From: Prorocentrum cordatum
Taxonomy: Eukaryota; Sar; Dinophyceae; Prorocentrales; Prorocentraceae
Length of the DNA stretch: 64,000 bases
Direction of reading: 5' to 3'
Assembly: GCA_963575745.1 (NCBI GenBank)
Contig: CAUYUJ010014326.1
Span: forward strand, 21,001-85,000
The notes beneath the pieces are model-generated. The model had not been told where the DNA came from and ran no database searches. It was given only the letters and a program-made list of their open reading frames with translations. Below, piece after piece: positions 21,743-33,039 of the stretch. The position numbers and the translations under genes are program-made. The stretch's first letter is position 1. Each line of letters starts with the position of its first letter.

Positions 21743-23650
21743 GATCTTGGAACATGAACGATGGAATACGTTGTGTGCCTGGAGGCGCCACCGGCCTCGG
21801 CGCCAGTGCGAGCAAGACTGGAGCGTGATCGCTGATGCCCTTCTCGAAAAGAAACTCAGGGAAGTCGGGGGTAGACACTGTCATAGACCATCGAATAGCT
21901 TCCCAACTCTGAGTCGATAGAAAGATGCGGTCGATCTGTGTCAACTTCGGCTGCTGCCCCTCCTGCGACACATAGCGGGTGGGCATCTCATTGTCCACCT
22001 CGAGGAGCATAGCAAAGATGCGTTTCCATTCAGCTTCAGCCACATGAGGCGCGACATCCGAGACAGGTCTGCGTCGATCAATCTCGGGGGCACGAGGATA
22101 CATAGGCAAGGCAGCATACATATTGAAGTCACCCAGGAGGATGATAGAGATCCTGTCAGGAGCAGTGTTAGCGAGCGCAACGTCTCGCGCGACCCTCTGT
22201 CTAAGCAACTGCACTTGCTGTCTCGGAATGCCGTAATTGTGTACATTGTAGATGACCGTTGAGACCACTGGGTGAGAGTCGGTGCTGACCCCAGAGATGC
22301 GCAGCCGCTGAATCCTGCCAGGCACCAGCTCCTCATGCCAGAACCGCGCCCGCTTGTGAACACCCTTCTGAGAACACGGGATGATGATCGCACCTCCACC
22401 AGTATTACGCTGAGCACCGAAGGAAGAGAAATCAAGATGGGGAATGCTGAGTTTGAAAAGGTCCTGCTGCAGTTCCACCTCCGTCGCGCGAGCCCCTTGC
22501 AAGGCCATGATTGTGCCCCGACAGAGAAACTGAGACAAGTGCTTCATTTTATGCTGGCGGATAGGCACGTCGCGATGCTGCAGGGCTCGGGAATTCCACG
22601 TCGCGAACGAGAGCGGAGCCTTCAGCTCACAAGCTGCCTTCCATGGAGCAAAGCGTCGGCTAAAGACTCCACGCGACCTTCTCGGACTCACCGAAAAGGC
22701 TGTTGAAGGCAGAGGCCATGGCATCCTTGTCCAAGCCAGCATCATTGATAAGACGATAGTTCCACTCCAACGATGTCGCCTGCGAAGGGTCGTCTGGGAC
22801 GATGAGACGCACGGCTGGAGTCGAGGCGCGGTGCGCCACGCCCTGCGAGCGGCTGCCCCCCCCCCCCCCCCCCATCGACCAGGAAGGTTGGTGCTCTTGA
22901 CGAGCTCGAATAGTTTTTTGCACTGAACCTCACGTCGGGTCTGCTGGCCGTTCTTCTCGAGACTGATGAAGAGCTCGCGGGCCTGCGACTCGGCGTCGCG
23001 GGCCTCGAACTTGCACCGCCCGCCACCGTCGGGCAACTTGTGAGACTTGCGAGCGTGAACAACGTACTTCGCCGCCAGACCAGGAGCCTCTTTGAACGCA
23101 ACCACATGATGCCGAGCAGGCGAATCACCCACAATATGCCATTGATCCTCTTTGAAACCAGCGCTCTCCAACCACGGGGTAACCGCCTCTTTGACACTAG
23201 AAGCAGAGACAGCAGCCTTCGTTGAGGCCGCGAAGCATGTACGACTGGGCTCGCGGGCGAAGCCTGCCACGTCTGCGTAGTCCGCCTGCGGGGCGGCCTG
23301 CTCACACTGATGGAGAATGAGCTGGGGCCGATCCAACTCGGCAGCCATTTTGTGGTGCGCCTGCTCCAGCGATGTCTGCCGCTGTTTGAGCTCACGAAGA
23401 CGAAGGGCCGTCTCTCCATGCAAGGCCTCCTGCTGCGCCGCAAACTTGCGGGGCGCCGAGGCCGAATTGTCAGCCAGCTGAGTGGCCTGACCGAGGACAG
23501 GAAATCGACCTTGAGATCCGCCACCGGGGCTTCCAGCTCGAACCTGCAGACGAAGGAGTTGGGGTCAGGCGCCACGGGGGCCGCAGCGCCGCCAGCGTTG
23601 TCCACTTCGCCAGGCTTGTTGTTCGCGCCCCACGGGTCGCGGGCCTGCAA
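21657..23650 (-). pseudogene. LINE copy 1, ORF1 fused in frame to APE-type endonuclease
   Basis: A 588-codon frame (23423-21657) starts in the ORF1 coiled coil (LRLRELKQRQTSLEQAHHKM) and ends in the endonuclease. Endonuclease motifs are SFATWN, MALQG (family usually LQE), LLGDFN, IDRIFLS and SDHAPVLLAL. ORF1 and endonuclease are in different frames in the sister copy. Here an expanded C18 tract (22856-22873) has shifted one into the other, creating the fusion. The extreme 5' end is lost at the junction with copy 2, and upstream codons contain a small deletion (after VDFLSSV). No start codon can be assigned. Confidence 0.8.
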
Positions 23651-26600
23651 AGAGAGGCGCGGGGCGAGGAAGTAAGGACACGCTGGAGCTTGAACTTGGA
23701 GGCAGAAGCGAGAGCGGCGGCACGAGCCTCATTCACACGGAGTCGAGCCTGCTCCGCAGGACCGTGGAGCACCTTGTCCACTGGAAGTGCACAAGGTGGT
23801 GGACGACGGGCGAAGTTGTGGAAAGCCCTGTCCAGGAACTGCACAGTAGGACGCTGCTTCCAGAACGATGGGGAAAGCCAACCCCGACCAATGTCGTGAA
23901 GCGAACCATTGGCGCACACCTTCTCTTGTAGCCACTTCAGGAGAGAACACCAATTGGTCACCGTTTCCTCCGCCGCCCTCATGAGCGTGGCCGCGCCCCG
24001 CGGTACCATTGACATGGGGCGAATGTGGGCCCAGTTGGCCATCGAGAAGATATCAGCACGAGACAAGCACTGCGGTGGTAAATGCCACACTTTGTGCAAC
24101 GCCCACGACCCCCGGGCAATGAAAACCTTCGGCGTAGGATATAGCTGCTGTAAGTACCCCAACACAGACATAACACATTTGTTGTAGATGTCAGTAGCTG
24201 TGGAAACGGGTGCGCCCGACCTGGCCAACTCCAAAACACGTAGTGTCCACTTGGCCGCAACTTTGCGCCAAATGCTGTGCTCGTCCGCCGCAGGGCCCAC
24301 TTGCACCCAAGTCTTCCCCAGAGTCTGCAATTTTCATGGAGGTCCATGACGGCAAGTGCCCGAGCAGCCACAGACGCGTGTCCTTTTCCAACTCAGGAGT
24401 GAATTCACCCTCCAATGGAATGATAACACACTTGTGGAATTTGAGCCTTAGGCCCCCCAGGACGTCAGCCGCGCGGAAGACATGGCACATGCCCTTCAGA
24501 AGAGCCCGTTGTTGCAGCGTCGCGCCTACATCGTCGGCACAGACCCCAACCGCCGAGCGGCCACGCGGCTGAAGTAGAACCTGCATCGCATTCACGAATG
24601 GGTTCATCGCGATCGCCCAGAGCGTGCCACTGAACGGACACCCCTGAGCCAGCCCGCAGGTGATGCACAAGAAATGTTGCTGCAGACCAGCCACCTGCAC
24701 GCATGACGCCGGCAACCACTGCAACGAAGCCAACAGCGCGAAGATGCCGTCCTCAACCCCCGCGTGCGAGAGCGATTTGAGGAGCCACTCTGTCTCCAAG
24801 GACGAGAAAGCACACCCAAAATCATAAAGTACCATGACAGGATGCTCATCTTTATTATGAAAGCCACAAGCCCTCGCATACGTATCCAGCCATGTGATAT
24901 TGTTAATAAAGTTCCTTCCAGCCAATAAGCCCCTATGGGCGTCGGGCGATGTAGCTGCCACCGTCCTCTTGAGCGTCATGTTGATTGCACTCGCCACTAA
25001 TTTACAGTCTGAATTTGTCAATGCCGACGCTCTGGTAGTTGATGCCGACCGAAATGCTCCTGAAGTGTCGTCCGAGTCCTCCCTACCCTTCGGTAAGAAC
25101 ACCATGAGATGCTCATTCCAATCCGTCGGTGGCGGCAGGCCAGCGGCCATGTCCAGGGCAATCTCCTCCAGCGACCGCATTCCCAACGGCGACCTGCGCC
25201 ACGCCTCATAAGGTAAACCATCAGGCCCTGGAGCCGACGGCCGAGCGCGACGGGCCGCCTCCATCAGCTGAGTCGCCGTCGGTGGGAGCACCTCAGAGAA
25301 GTCAAACTGCGTGCCGAACTTCGCTAGATACCTGTCAGCAAGCTGGGCCCAGTTGGAGCACCTCGGCTTGCGCTGCAACACGGGGCCCCGATGACGACGC
25401 AGCTCCACCATCATATCCTTCTGCGAGTCCACCACCTCTCCGTCGCCAGGGAGACGGAGGCCTTGGAGCTTGAGAGACCAAGCGAAGGGGGCCCAAAGCG
25501 AAGCCCTCCTGCGAAGTGCGCGCCGTTGAGCATTGATGAGTGTGAGAGAACCTGCATCTGGCTTGGCGCGTGCCTCGCGTTGCGCGAGAGCCGCCTCCCG
25601 CTCGTCCGAGAAGGCCTGCTGCTCGAGGGCGAACGCACGAGCGAAGGCGACTGTGCCACGAAGCTCGACTAAGTTCCCTTCTATGCACAAGTGCTCACGA
25701 GCAAGGGCTGAGGAGGACAGTAACCGTTTCGCCAGGGCCCTATCATCCCTCCATACCGCACGAGCCATAGAGCGGAAGACCATTAATCTTGCCTCCGTCG
25801 ACTGAGGGTTGCGAACCAGCCGAGTCCGCGCTATCCGTGCAGCCTCCTTCATAATATTATTAGTGACCCTGCGCTTGGAGGCTGTAGTGAGAAAATGTCA
25901 ATCCACTTCAGACGCCATATTCTTGATGTACCGAGCGTAGTCAGGATCTTGGAACATGAGCGATGGAATACGTTGTGCGTCTGGAAGCGCCACCGGCCTC
26001 GGCGCCAGTGCGAGCAAGACTGGAGCGTGATCGCTGATGCCCTTCTCGAAAAGAAACTCAGGGAAGTCGGGAGTAGGCACTGTCATAGACCATCGAATAG
26101 CTTCCCAACTCTGAGTCGATAGAAAGATGCGGTCGATATGTGTCAACTTCGGCTGCTGCCCCTCCTGCGACACATAGCGGGTGGGCATCTCATTGTCCAC
26201 CTCGAGGAGCATGGCAAAGATACGTTTTCATTCAGCTTCAGCCACATGAGGTGCGACATCCGAGACAGGTCTGCGTCGATCAATCTCGGGGGCGCGAGGA
26301 TACATGGGCAAGGCAGCATACATATTGAAGTCACCCAGGAGGGTGATGGAGATCCTGCCAGGAGCAGTGTTAGCGAGCGCAACGTCTCGCGCGACCCTCT
26401 GTCTAAGCAGCTGCACTTGCTGTCTCGAAATGCCGTAATTGTGTACATTGTAGATGACCGTTGAGACCACTGGGTGGGAGTCGGTGCTGATCCCAGAGAT
26501 GCGCAGCCGCTGAATCCTGCCAGGCACCAGCTCCTCATGCCAGAACCGCGCCCGCTTGTGAACACCCTTCTGAGAACACGGGGTGATGATCGCAACTCCA

Positions 26601-26870
26601 CCAGTAATACGCTGAGCACCGAAGGAAGAGAAAGAAAGATGGGGAATGCTGAGTTTGAAAAGATCCTGCTGTCGTTCCACCTCCGTCGCGTGAACCCCTT
26701 GCAAGGCCATGATTGTGCCCCGACAGAGAAACTGAGACAAGTGCTTCATTTTGTGCTGGCGGATGGGCACGTCGCGATGCTGCAGGGCTCGGGTATTCCA
26801 CGTCGCGAACGAGAGCGGAGCCTTCAGCTCACAAGCTGCCTTCCATGGAGCAAAGCGTCGGCTAAAGACT
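23651..26870 (-). pseudogene. LINE copy 2 ORF2: endonuclease and reverse transcriptase
   Basis: One frame runs from the endonuclease (LSFATWN about 26830, LLGDFN about 26320, IDRIF, SDHAPVLL about 26030) through RT to 24191, broken only by TGA at 26228 and TGA at 25898. The first replaces Trp seen in copy 1 (AEWKRIF) and the second replaces Trp of VDWH. The 553-codon RT segment (25852-24191) carries APGPDGLPYEAW, FLPKG, VLYDFGCAFSSLE (motif A), GLAQGCPFSG (motif B), VCADDVG (motif C, about 24530) and GGLRLKFHKC. A frame change near 24320 leads into the C-terminal tail, which is cut at 23651 by the junction with copy 1, so the Cys/His tail is missing. Confidence 0.85.
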
Positions 26871-28074
26871 CCACGCGACCTTCTCCGACTCACCGAAAAG
26901 GCTGTTGAAGGCAGAGACCATGGCGTCCTTGTCCAAGCCAGCACCATTGATAAGACGATAGTTCCACTCCAACGATGTCGCCTGCGAAGGGTCGTCTGGG
27001 ACGATGAGACGCACGGCTGGAGTCGAGGCGCGGTGCACCACGCCCTGCGAGCGGTTGGCCCCCCATCGACCAGGAAGGTTGGTGCTCTTGACGAGCTCGA
27101 ACAGCTTCTTGCACTGAACCTCACGTCGGATTTGCTGGCCGTTCTTGTTGAGACTGATGAAGAGCTCGTGGGCCTGCGACTCGGCGTCGCGGGCCTCGAA
27201 CTTGCGCCACCCGCCACCGTCGGGCAACTTGAGAGACTTGCGGGCGTGAACAACGTGCTTCGCCGCCAGGCCAGGAGCCCCCTTGAACGCAACCGCATAA
27301 CGCCGAGCAGGCGAATCACCCACAATATGCCATTGATCTTCTTTGAAACCAGCGCTCTCCAACCACGGGATAATTGCCTCTTGGACACTAGAAGCAGAGA
27401 CAGCAGCCTTCGTTGAGGCCACGAAGCATGTACGACTGGGCTCGCGGGCGAAGCCTGCCGCGTCTGCGTAGTCCGCGTGCGGGGCGGCCTGCTCACACTG
27501 ATGGAGAATGAGCTTGAGCCGATCCAACTCGGCAGCCATTTTGCGGTGTGTCTGCTCCAGTGATGTCTGCCTCTGGTTGAGCTCGCGGAGACGAAGGGCC
27601 GCCTCCTCATGCAAGGCCTCCTGCTGCGCCGCAAACTTGCGGAGCGCCGAGGCCGTCTTGTCAGCCAGCTGAGCGGCCAGAGCAGACGTGGCGTTGTTGA
27701 CCGAGGACAGGAAATCGACCTTGAGATCCGCCACCAGGGCTTCCAGCTCGAACCTGCAGACGAAGGAGTTGGGGTCAGGCGCCACGGGAGTCGCAGTGCC
27801 GCCAGCGTTGTTGTCCGCTTCGCCAGGCTTGTTGCTGGCGCCCCACGGGTCGCGGGCCTGCAGGGGATCGACAGCGCCAGCAGACCCCAGACCGTCCACC
27901 AGCACGTCGGCATCACTGTCGTGCTCCTCGCGAGTCCTGGTGCGCTTACCCTCAGGAGTGTCCGTAGGGGATCTCTCGCTGGCAGCGGCGGGAACCCGCT
28001 GCGGGCGGCGGGACTCGCGCCGAGCGCCCTCTGAGAGCCAGCAGGCTGAGACGCAGCAGCAGAATTAGAAGCCA
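26862..28074 (-). CDS. LINE copy 2 ORF1: coiled-coil protein
   Basis: ATG at 28074 opens MASNSAAASQPAGSQRAL. After a probable 1-nt shift near 27990 (read-through SERSPTDTPEGKRTRTREEHDSDADVL) the frame stays open to a stop at 26862. It contains VCRFELEALVADLKVDFLSSV, an Ala/Glu/Gln coiled coil (ALRKFAAQQEALHEEAALRLRELNQRQ), then a conserved globular part (PWLESAGFKEDQWHIVGDSPAR, GRWGANRSQG). It ends NSLFGESEKVAWSL, overlapping the endonuclease frame. LINE ORF1 proteins usually bind RNA; that role is inferred from position. Confidence 0.65.
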
Positions 28075-28243
28075 TGACTGCGGGTACAGTACGTGCAGAA
28101 AGCGAGACGTGACTGTCGAGATCAGGAGGCTCTGGCCTCAGCACAGTTGTCAGATGTGCGGAAGAAGCTACGCCCGCGAGAGGCGCACGTGAGATGCCGT
28201 GGGCCGCGCCTCCCACGGGCAAGTCTGAGCGAAACACTCCGGA

Positions 28244-28265
28244 CTTGAGCCAAAATGGCTACGGA
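28244..28265 (-). promoter_or_regulatory. dinoflagellate spliced leader (relict, full length)
   Basis: The minus strand reads TCCGTAGCCATTTTGGCTCA followed by AG, identical to the conserved 22-nt dinoflagellate spliced leader. It sits exactly at the 5' boundary of LINE copy 2, one base inside the direct repeat and about 170 nt before the ORF1 start. It implies that the element's RNA carried the trans-spliced leader when it was reverse-transcribed. Confidence 0.9.
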
Positions 28266-28266
28266 A

Positions 28267-28430
28267 GGGTGACCTGGGCACGTAAAACCACGTGGTGCTA
28301 ACTAACTCTGGGTAACCATGTTAGATACACCACTGGGTGTCCTGGACACGCTAAAACACGTGATCCTTGCTCGGGACAACCATGTTACATGCCCCCTCTG
28401 GGTGGCCCGGACCTCGACATACTCCGCAAC
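28267..28430 (+). repeat. CATGTTAGATACACC repeat units, right of the LINE
   Basis: The first 17 bp (28267-28283) form the right target-site-like repeat. Two units follow with CCATGTTAGATACACCACTGG and TGTTACATGCCCCCTCTGGG, the same family as 17915-18920. Confidence 0.8.
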
Positions 28431-28532
28431 GCGTGGTTCGTAGAGCCCCTCGTCTTGGAGCTGGTTGCTAGATTCTGATTGCCGGGGAAAGCTGAGCGAC
28501 GGCTTGCACGCTGCTCCTGCTGGGTCTTGCCA

Positions 28533-29290
28533 TCAAGCCGGTAGATCGCGTCGCGGGGAGGCGCGACTCTCGACGCGCCCACGCGAACCCGATTCTTCAG
28601 GAGTCGCGGGGCGCTCGCGCAGACCAAATACATAGAGCAGCCTGCTAGGAGAAGTTCGGATAGAGCATATATCATCGCATAGCCTCTTGAAGAGACTGGG
28701 ATCAGTACGGAGGCGCCTTTTGAGATCTGGTAGCTTGAGATGCACATTTACAAATGCGCCAGAAGCGTTTGGTGAGCGGGAAGGGGCCAACTTCGATAGA
28801 CGACGTTTCGCCTCGGCGCTGCACTCGCACACTGGGGTCCCGAGCATTTCCCCCGCAATGCGGTGGAGGGCAGGAAGCTCGCGAAAGGACGCCCCGCCCA
28901 CTGTAAACCGCAACACCTCCGCATGCAGCGGCGACAGCGGGCCCAACGTCCTGCGAGCGGTCGGCCAGAGGGATTGTCTGTCGGCCTCGGACATGGCATT
29001 GCACTGACGAGTGCAATCGAGAAGACCATCGTGAGCAATGGCGCCATCATTGCCTGTATATCCCAGAATGCATAGTTACGAGGGGCGTCGGCCCAGTAAA
29101 CAAATTTCATCGAGATGGCCTCGGTCAGGGCGGCCCGAGCTAATTCGGAATCGCTGAGGATCATATCCATCTGCTTTGTCTCCAACTGCCTGGCTTGCGT
29201 TGGCAACATGCCCAGGCACTGGTTCACATAATCGGCAGGGTGAGCCCAGCGGCGGCCAGCTGCCAACTCAGGCGCCCTCCGCCCTCGCAA
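28533..29290 (-). CDS. 3' part of a hypothetical minus-strand gene
   Basis: Two overlapping frames join near 28995. The first (about 29260-28995) reads HPADYVNQCLGMLPTQARQL, ALTEAISMKFVYWADAPRNY and a hydrophobic stretch (AMMAPLLTMVFSIALVSAM) that could be a membrane helix. The second, from ATG 28994, reads MSEADRQSLWPTARRTLGPL, LPALHRIAGEMLGTPVCEC and LPDLKRRLRTDPSLFKRLCD, ending at 28533. Probably the downstream part of the gene represented at 30480-33000, separated by purine-rich simple sequence. No domain is recognised. Confidence 0.4.
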
Positions 29291-29639
29291 AGGACAAGTT
29301 ACATCTGGGGCCCCCGTCTCGCCCACGCATTCGCTGCGCCTTGCAAAATACGGCCGCCCAGGAGAAGAGCCGCCCTTAACCTCGAACGGCAATGCATGGC
29401 ACGGGCAGGCTTCTGCCCAGTTCTGTAGCTCGCACAGGCAACCGTGCGCAGCGCGCAACGCTGCGCGCCCACAACGCCAGGTCGCGGGATCGCCCACAGC
29501 CTCGCGCGACGCAACGCATGCCTGGCCACGCCGACGCGCCATCACTTTTCGCCCTAAGCCGTCTGCCCCCTGCCCCCCAACGCTTCGCCATCTGCCCTGC
29601 CCGAAGGGAAAGGGCCGCCTCCGGGGCGCCCCGCCGGGC

Positions 29640-30460
29640 GGCGGCCGCGAGAGATGACAAGGGCGAGCGAGGGGCGAAAAAGGAAGTGGGGGGTGGAGGG
29701 GGGAGGGGGGCAGGAGGGAGAGGGGGCGGGAAGGGGGCAGGGGGGGGGGCAGACAGGGCAGGAGCGGAGGGGGGAGGGGAGAGGGGGGGGGATGCAGGAA
29801 TGAGCAGGAGGCAGGAGGGCCCGGGAGAAAGGGCGACCCAGCGCGGCCAGCGGCCGGGTTTTCGCCCCCGCGCCGATTGGCGCGATACGCACAAGGCACA
29901 GGGCGCGAACCAGTTTCTCCGCCCCCAAGGCCCAGGGCGAATCGACGCGGGGGGGCGAGTCAGCGACGACCCCTCCCCCTTCCCCCCCCCCGCGGGGCGA
30001 GCTGGGCGAAGGGCGCGAGGCGCGACGGGGTCGGGCGCGGAGGAGAGGGGGAAGGGCGCGGGGGGGGGGAGAGGGGAAGGGGGGGAATGAGGAAGGAAGG
30101 ATGGGGGGAGTGGGGGGGGGGGGGCGCAACAATGGGGCAGCGCGCGAGGGCGCGGGGGCGCGGGGGCACGGGGGGCGAGAGGGCGAGAGGCGAGGGGGGC
30201 AGGAGAAGAGGAATGGCAAGGCAAGGGGAAAAAGGGACACGGGAGGGGGGCGGGGAAAGGAGGAAGAGGAAGGAGGATAAATAAAAGGAGGAGGAGAAGG
30301 AAGAATAGGCATGATCACAAGCGGAGGAGGAAGCGGAGTTTGGAGGTTTGAGGTTGAAGGAGGCGGAAGAGGAGGAGGAGGAGGAGGGGGGAGAGGGGGG
30401 GGGGGAGGGGAGGAGGAGGAAGAAGAAGGGCGTTTTTGGTCTCGCCCAAGGAGACGGCAG
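29640..30460. repeat. purine-rich low-complexity tract
   Basis: Almost entirely G/A on the plus strand (GGGGGAGAGG, GGAGGAGGA types) with G runs, for example at 30111-30123. The Pro/Ser-rich minus frames through it are composition artefacts. It may be an intron of the surrounding minus-strand gene. Confidence 0.8.
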
Positions 30461-30479
30461 AACTGGGGCACGAAGGACA

Positions 30480-32572
30480 GAGGACAGAGGGCCCGAGAAG
30501 TTCGGCAGGCCAGTGGCCCAGCTCTTGTCGCACCCAACCTTGTGCACGAGCTGCAAACCAAACTCGGCAACGTCACCGCCACCTTCTGCAGGTGGGCGCG
30601 CGCCGAAAGACTCGCCCTCAGGCGCGGCGCCCCCGTGATCCCTCTGCCCCCCGCGGCGCCCGCTGTGCTCGAATGAGTTCCAGCGATGACGCATGCCTTG
30701 CCCAACGCATTGCAACGGCTGTAGGGCTGGAATCCAGGGCGCAGATCGCCAGGACGAGGGACTGGTCGGCAGTTTGTTGATCGCAGCGTGGTGCTTTTGC
30801 GCATCAGGCGCGTGGAAGCACCTCTCCAAGAAGCGTTTTTCTCCGCCCCAGGGTCGGCGATGAGGCGATTGAGCGGCGTCGCCCGAGACAGGTGCCATTC
30901 TGAATTGCTGAATGAGTTCAGGACGTCCTGCTGTGCATTATTGCACGCGCGCAAGACACCTGCGACCTGCAAGCTCCCACGGCAAAAACCTAGATATTCA
31001 AGCTCGCCCGCGACAGGGCTGCGCCCAAGCGCATCGGAGGCCGACAGCGGAGGAGACAGCGGCAAGTCTGCATCTAGATCGGCCCCGTCATCGTCGGCCA
31101 CCTCGAACTCGATGTCCCCAGCAGAGAGGGCGTCCTGCGCGCCCCGCGCAAACCCGAGCACGCCGGCGTCACTGTGGGCGTCCAGCGCGCCCGTTCGACT
31201 CCAGCCATACCATCGTCGTCGAGGAAGTCTGCATCAGCATCATTGGGCCCAGCTTGTTGGGGCGGTAGAACTTCAAGGTCGTCTGAAACTCAAAATAAGT
31301 CAGCAGGCTCGGCGTCGGGGTCGCCGCTGCCATCCAGCGCGCCGCCCACGCGTCCATCGTCGGGCTTGGGCTCGAGGTCCAGCCAGTTGGGGAATACATA
31401 TGCGAGGCTCGCTGCCAGGGCGCTGGAAAGTTTCGCCTCGGTTTCCATATGCGCTGCGCCTGGTGCTGAGACGAACGCATGGAGGTAGCCGAGAGACGGA
31501 AAGAGCGCATGACGGCATACATGTTGTCATGCACGTTTGTGACTTGACTCCCTAACCCTACAGCCGTCAGCATGCGGTGCTCCCACATGTTCGTAAGTGC
31601 CCTTGTGAGCGTCTGGCACTGCCTCACCGAACTTTGGACCGCCACGAGGCGGTCGTCGTCGATGTCATGAATGCACAGAGTGCCGCGGGCCATGTCGACT
31701 GCGTCCTGGCGGTGGCGTTGTAGTTCTTTGCAAATGTTATAGGCTCAGGGCGGATCAGCGCATCTGAAAGTTTCGGCGAGGAGCCAGTCCACTCCGAGGG
31801 GTGGACTGACGCCCGCGAAAGCATACTCAACACCTGCACTTGCGCGATCCCGCCCTGAGAAAGCCAAGTGCCGCCTCTGGCCATCTTCCAGGAGGGCGAC
31901 GTCCAACGTGATGAGATAACGGCTGCTGGTGCTCCTCGACGGCGCAGCTCCAGACTGGCTCAGGGACGCGACGATCGGGTTTGCGACGGATGGGTGCAGG
32001 GCGAACTTGATGCACTCTTCGAGGACACCGTCTAGGTGCCGAGCACCGGGCAGCCTCGTAACAATAAATATTGTCTGCGAACTCTTCGAAGCTGCGTGCA
32101 CCTTGCATCCATCGCACTCGTTTTGCAGGCCAGGGTCTCAGAGAGCGTCGCTGCTGCGCGCTAAGAACGCGATGGCTTCGAAGACTGCCTGCCGGCGCTG
32201 CTGCTGGCTGTCCGGGGGAAGGGCGGCGAAGCAGTCGAGAAGCGTCTGCGCCGCCAACTCCAACTCTGCAGCTCGGACCTGGCAAGCCTTTGTGGGCGCC
32301 CGAACTGGGCGCGGAAAAATGGCAGCGATGCCCATTGCAAATGCTGGCCAAAACCGACAGAAGCCGCCGATGGGCAGGCGACTTTTGCGCCAAATAGACC
32401 ACGCACGCGGCGACACCGACAGCGAGTCCTGTTCACAATGCATGGGAACTGATGGGGCCGCAGTCGCCGCGCTTTCCACGCCCATTTCAAGCGCCCAGAC
32501 CCCAGACCTCTGGGCGCGGCGCTGGAACGACTGATGCGGCTGACGCAGTGGCCGCCCACGTAGGGGCACCAA
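30480..32572 (-). CDS. hypothetical minus-strand gene, several frame changes
   Basis: Protein-like segments follow one another in changing minus frames: AAELELAAQTLLDCFAALPP (32280-32140), LDGVLEECIKFALHPSVANP and SSRYLITLDVALLEDGQRRH (32100-31750), MARGTLCIHDIDDDRLVAVQ through LTRALTNMWEHRMLTAVGLG (31693-31560), an acidic part LSAGDIEFEVADDDGADLDA (31130-31050), LEYLGFCRGSLQVAGVLRAC and NSFSNSEWHLSRATPLNRLI (31010-30850), and QLVHKVGCDKSWATGLPNF (30550-30490). The order is consistent with one gene interrupted by indels or small introns. No catalytic motif or family is recognised. Confidence 0.4.
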
Positions 32573-32657
32573 ACGTGGACTTCAGGAGCAAGCTGGAGCC
32601 CGCCTTGGTCGCACCTTGCCAGAGATACATGTGATTGAAAGACTGTCGCATGCTAAG

Positions 32658-33000
32658 TTAATGCATCGGTGGACTGAGAACGCGACAAAAGACGAACGAT
32701 CGATCGACCTCGAAACTGTAACCTCCACGCCGAAAATCCCGGAACGCAGTGGCAACGACATCGCGCGTCAAGATCGCACGGGCATCGCCCCCGCGACAAT
32801 CCGCGCACGGCTTCCGAGCTCCCAGATCAACCTGCGCAGCCACATTCTCAATAGGCACGGCACCCACGGCACGGACAGCTGCGATGGAACACTTCCAAAG
32901 GGAATAATATGGTCCACCGAATGACGTCAGAGCAAATCGTACCTGAGGGCTGCCGATGCCCATATCCACTACAAAACTCGTCGCAGGAGCTCGCACTAAA
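32658..33000 (-). CDS. 5' exon-like fragment of the same hypothetical gene
   Basis: A minus frame reads APATSFVVDMGIGSPQVRFA, TSFGGPYYSLWKCSIAAVRA, ENVAAQVDLGARKPCADCRG and VVATAFRDFRRGGYSFEVDR, ending at 32658. It is preceded by a long pyrimidine tract ending CTTTTAG at about 33000, a plausible 3' splice site. An internal ATG near 32960 is a possible start. It probably precedes 32572-30480. Function unknown. Confidence 0.4.
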
Positions 33001-33039
33001 AGCACGCCCGGAAAAAAAGAGGAAACGCAAAAACAAAAA

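Larger units (their letters stand above)
18921..28266 (-). mobile_element. non-LTR retrotransposon dimer (two LINE copies head to tail)
   Basis: Two closely related LINE copies lie in the same minus-strand orientation. The upstream copy (23651-28266) has the 5' end with spliced leader but lacks its 3' end. The downstream copy (18921-23650) lacks its 5' end but has the 3' end. They abut at about 23650, where GGGCCTGCA of ORF1 in one copy runs into AAGAGAGGCGCGGGG of the C-terminal tail of the other. A single pair of direct repeats bounds the whole. Domains: coiled-coil ORF1, APE-type endonuclease, reverse transcriptase, Cys/His tail. No RNase H was recognised. Confidence 0.85.

Noticed and set aside
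23340-23356. Second spliced-leader relic (CAGCCATTTTG)
   Set aside because: It is part of the LINE ORF1 codons for KMAAEL, present in both copies, and lacks GGCTCAAG.
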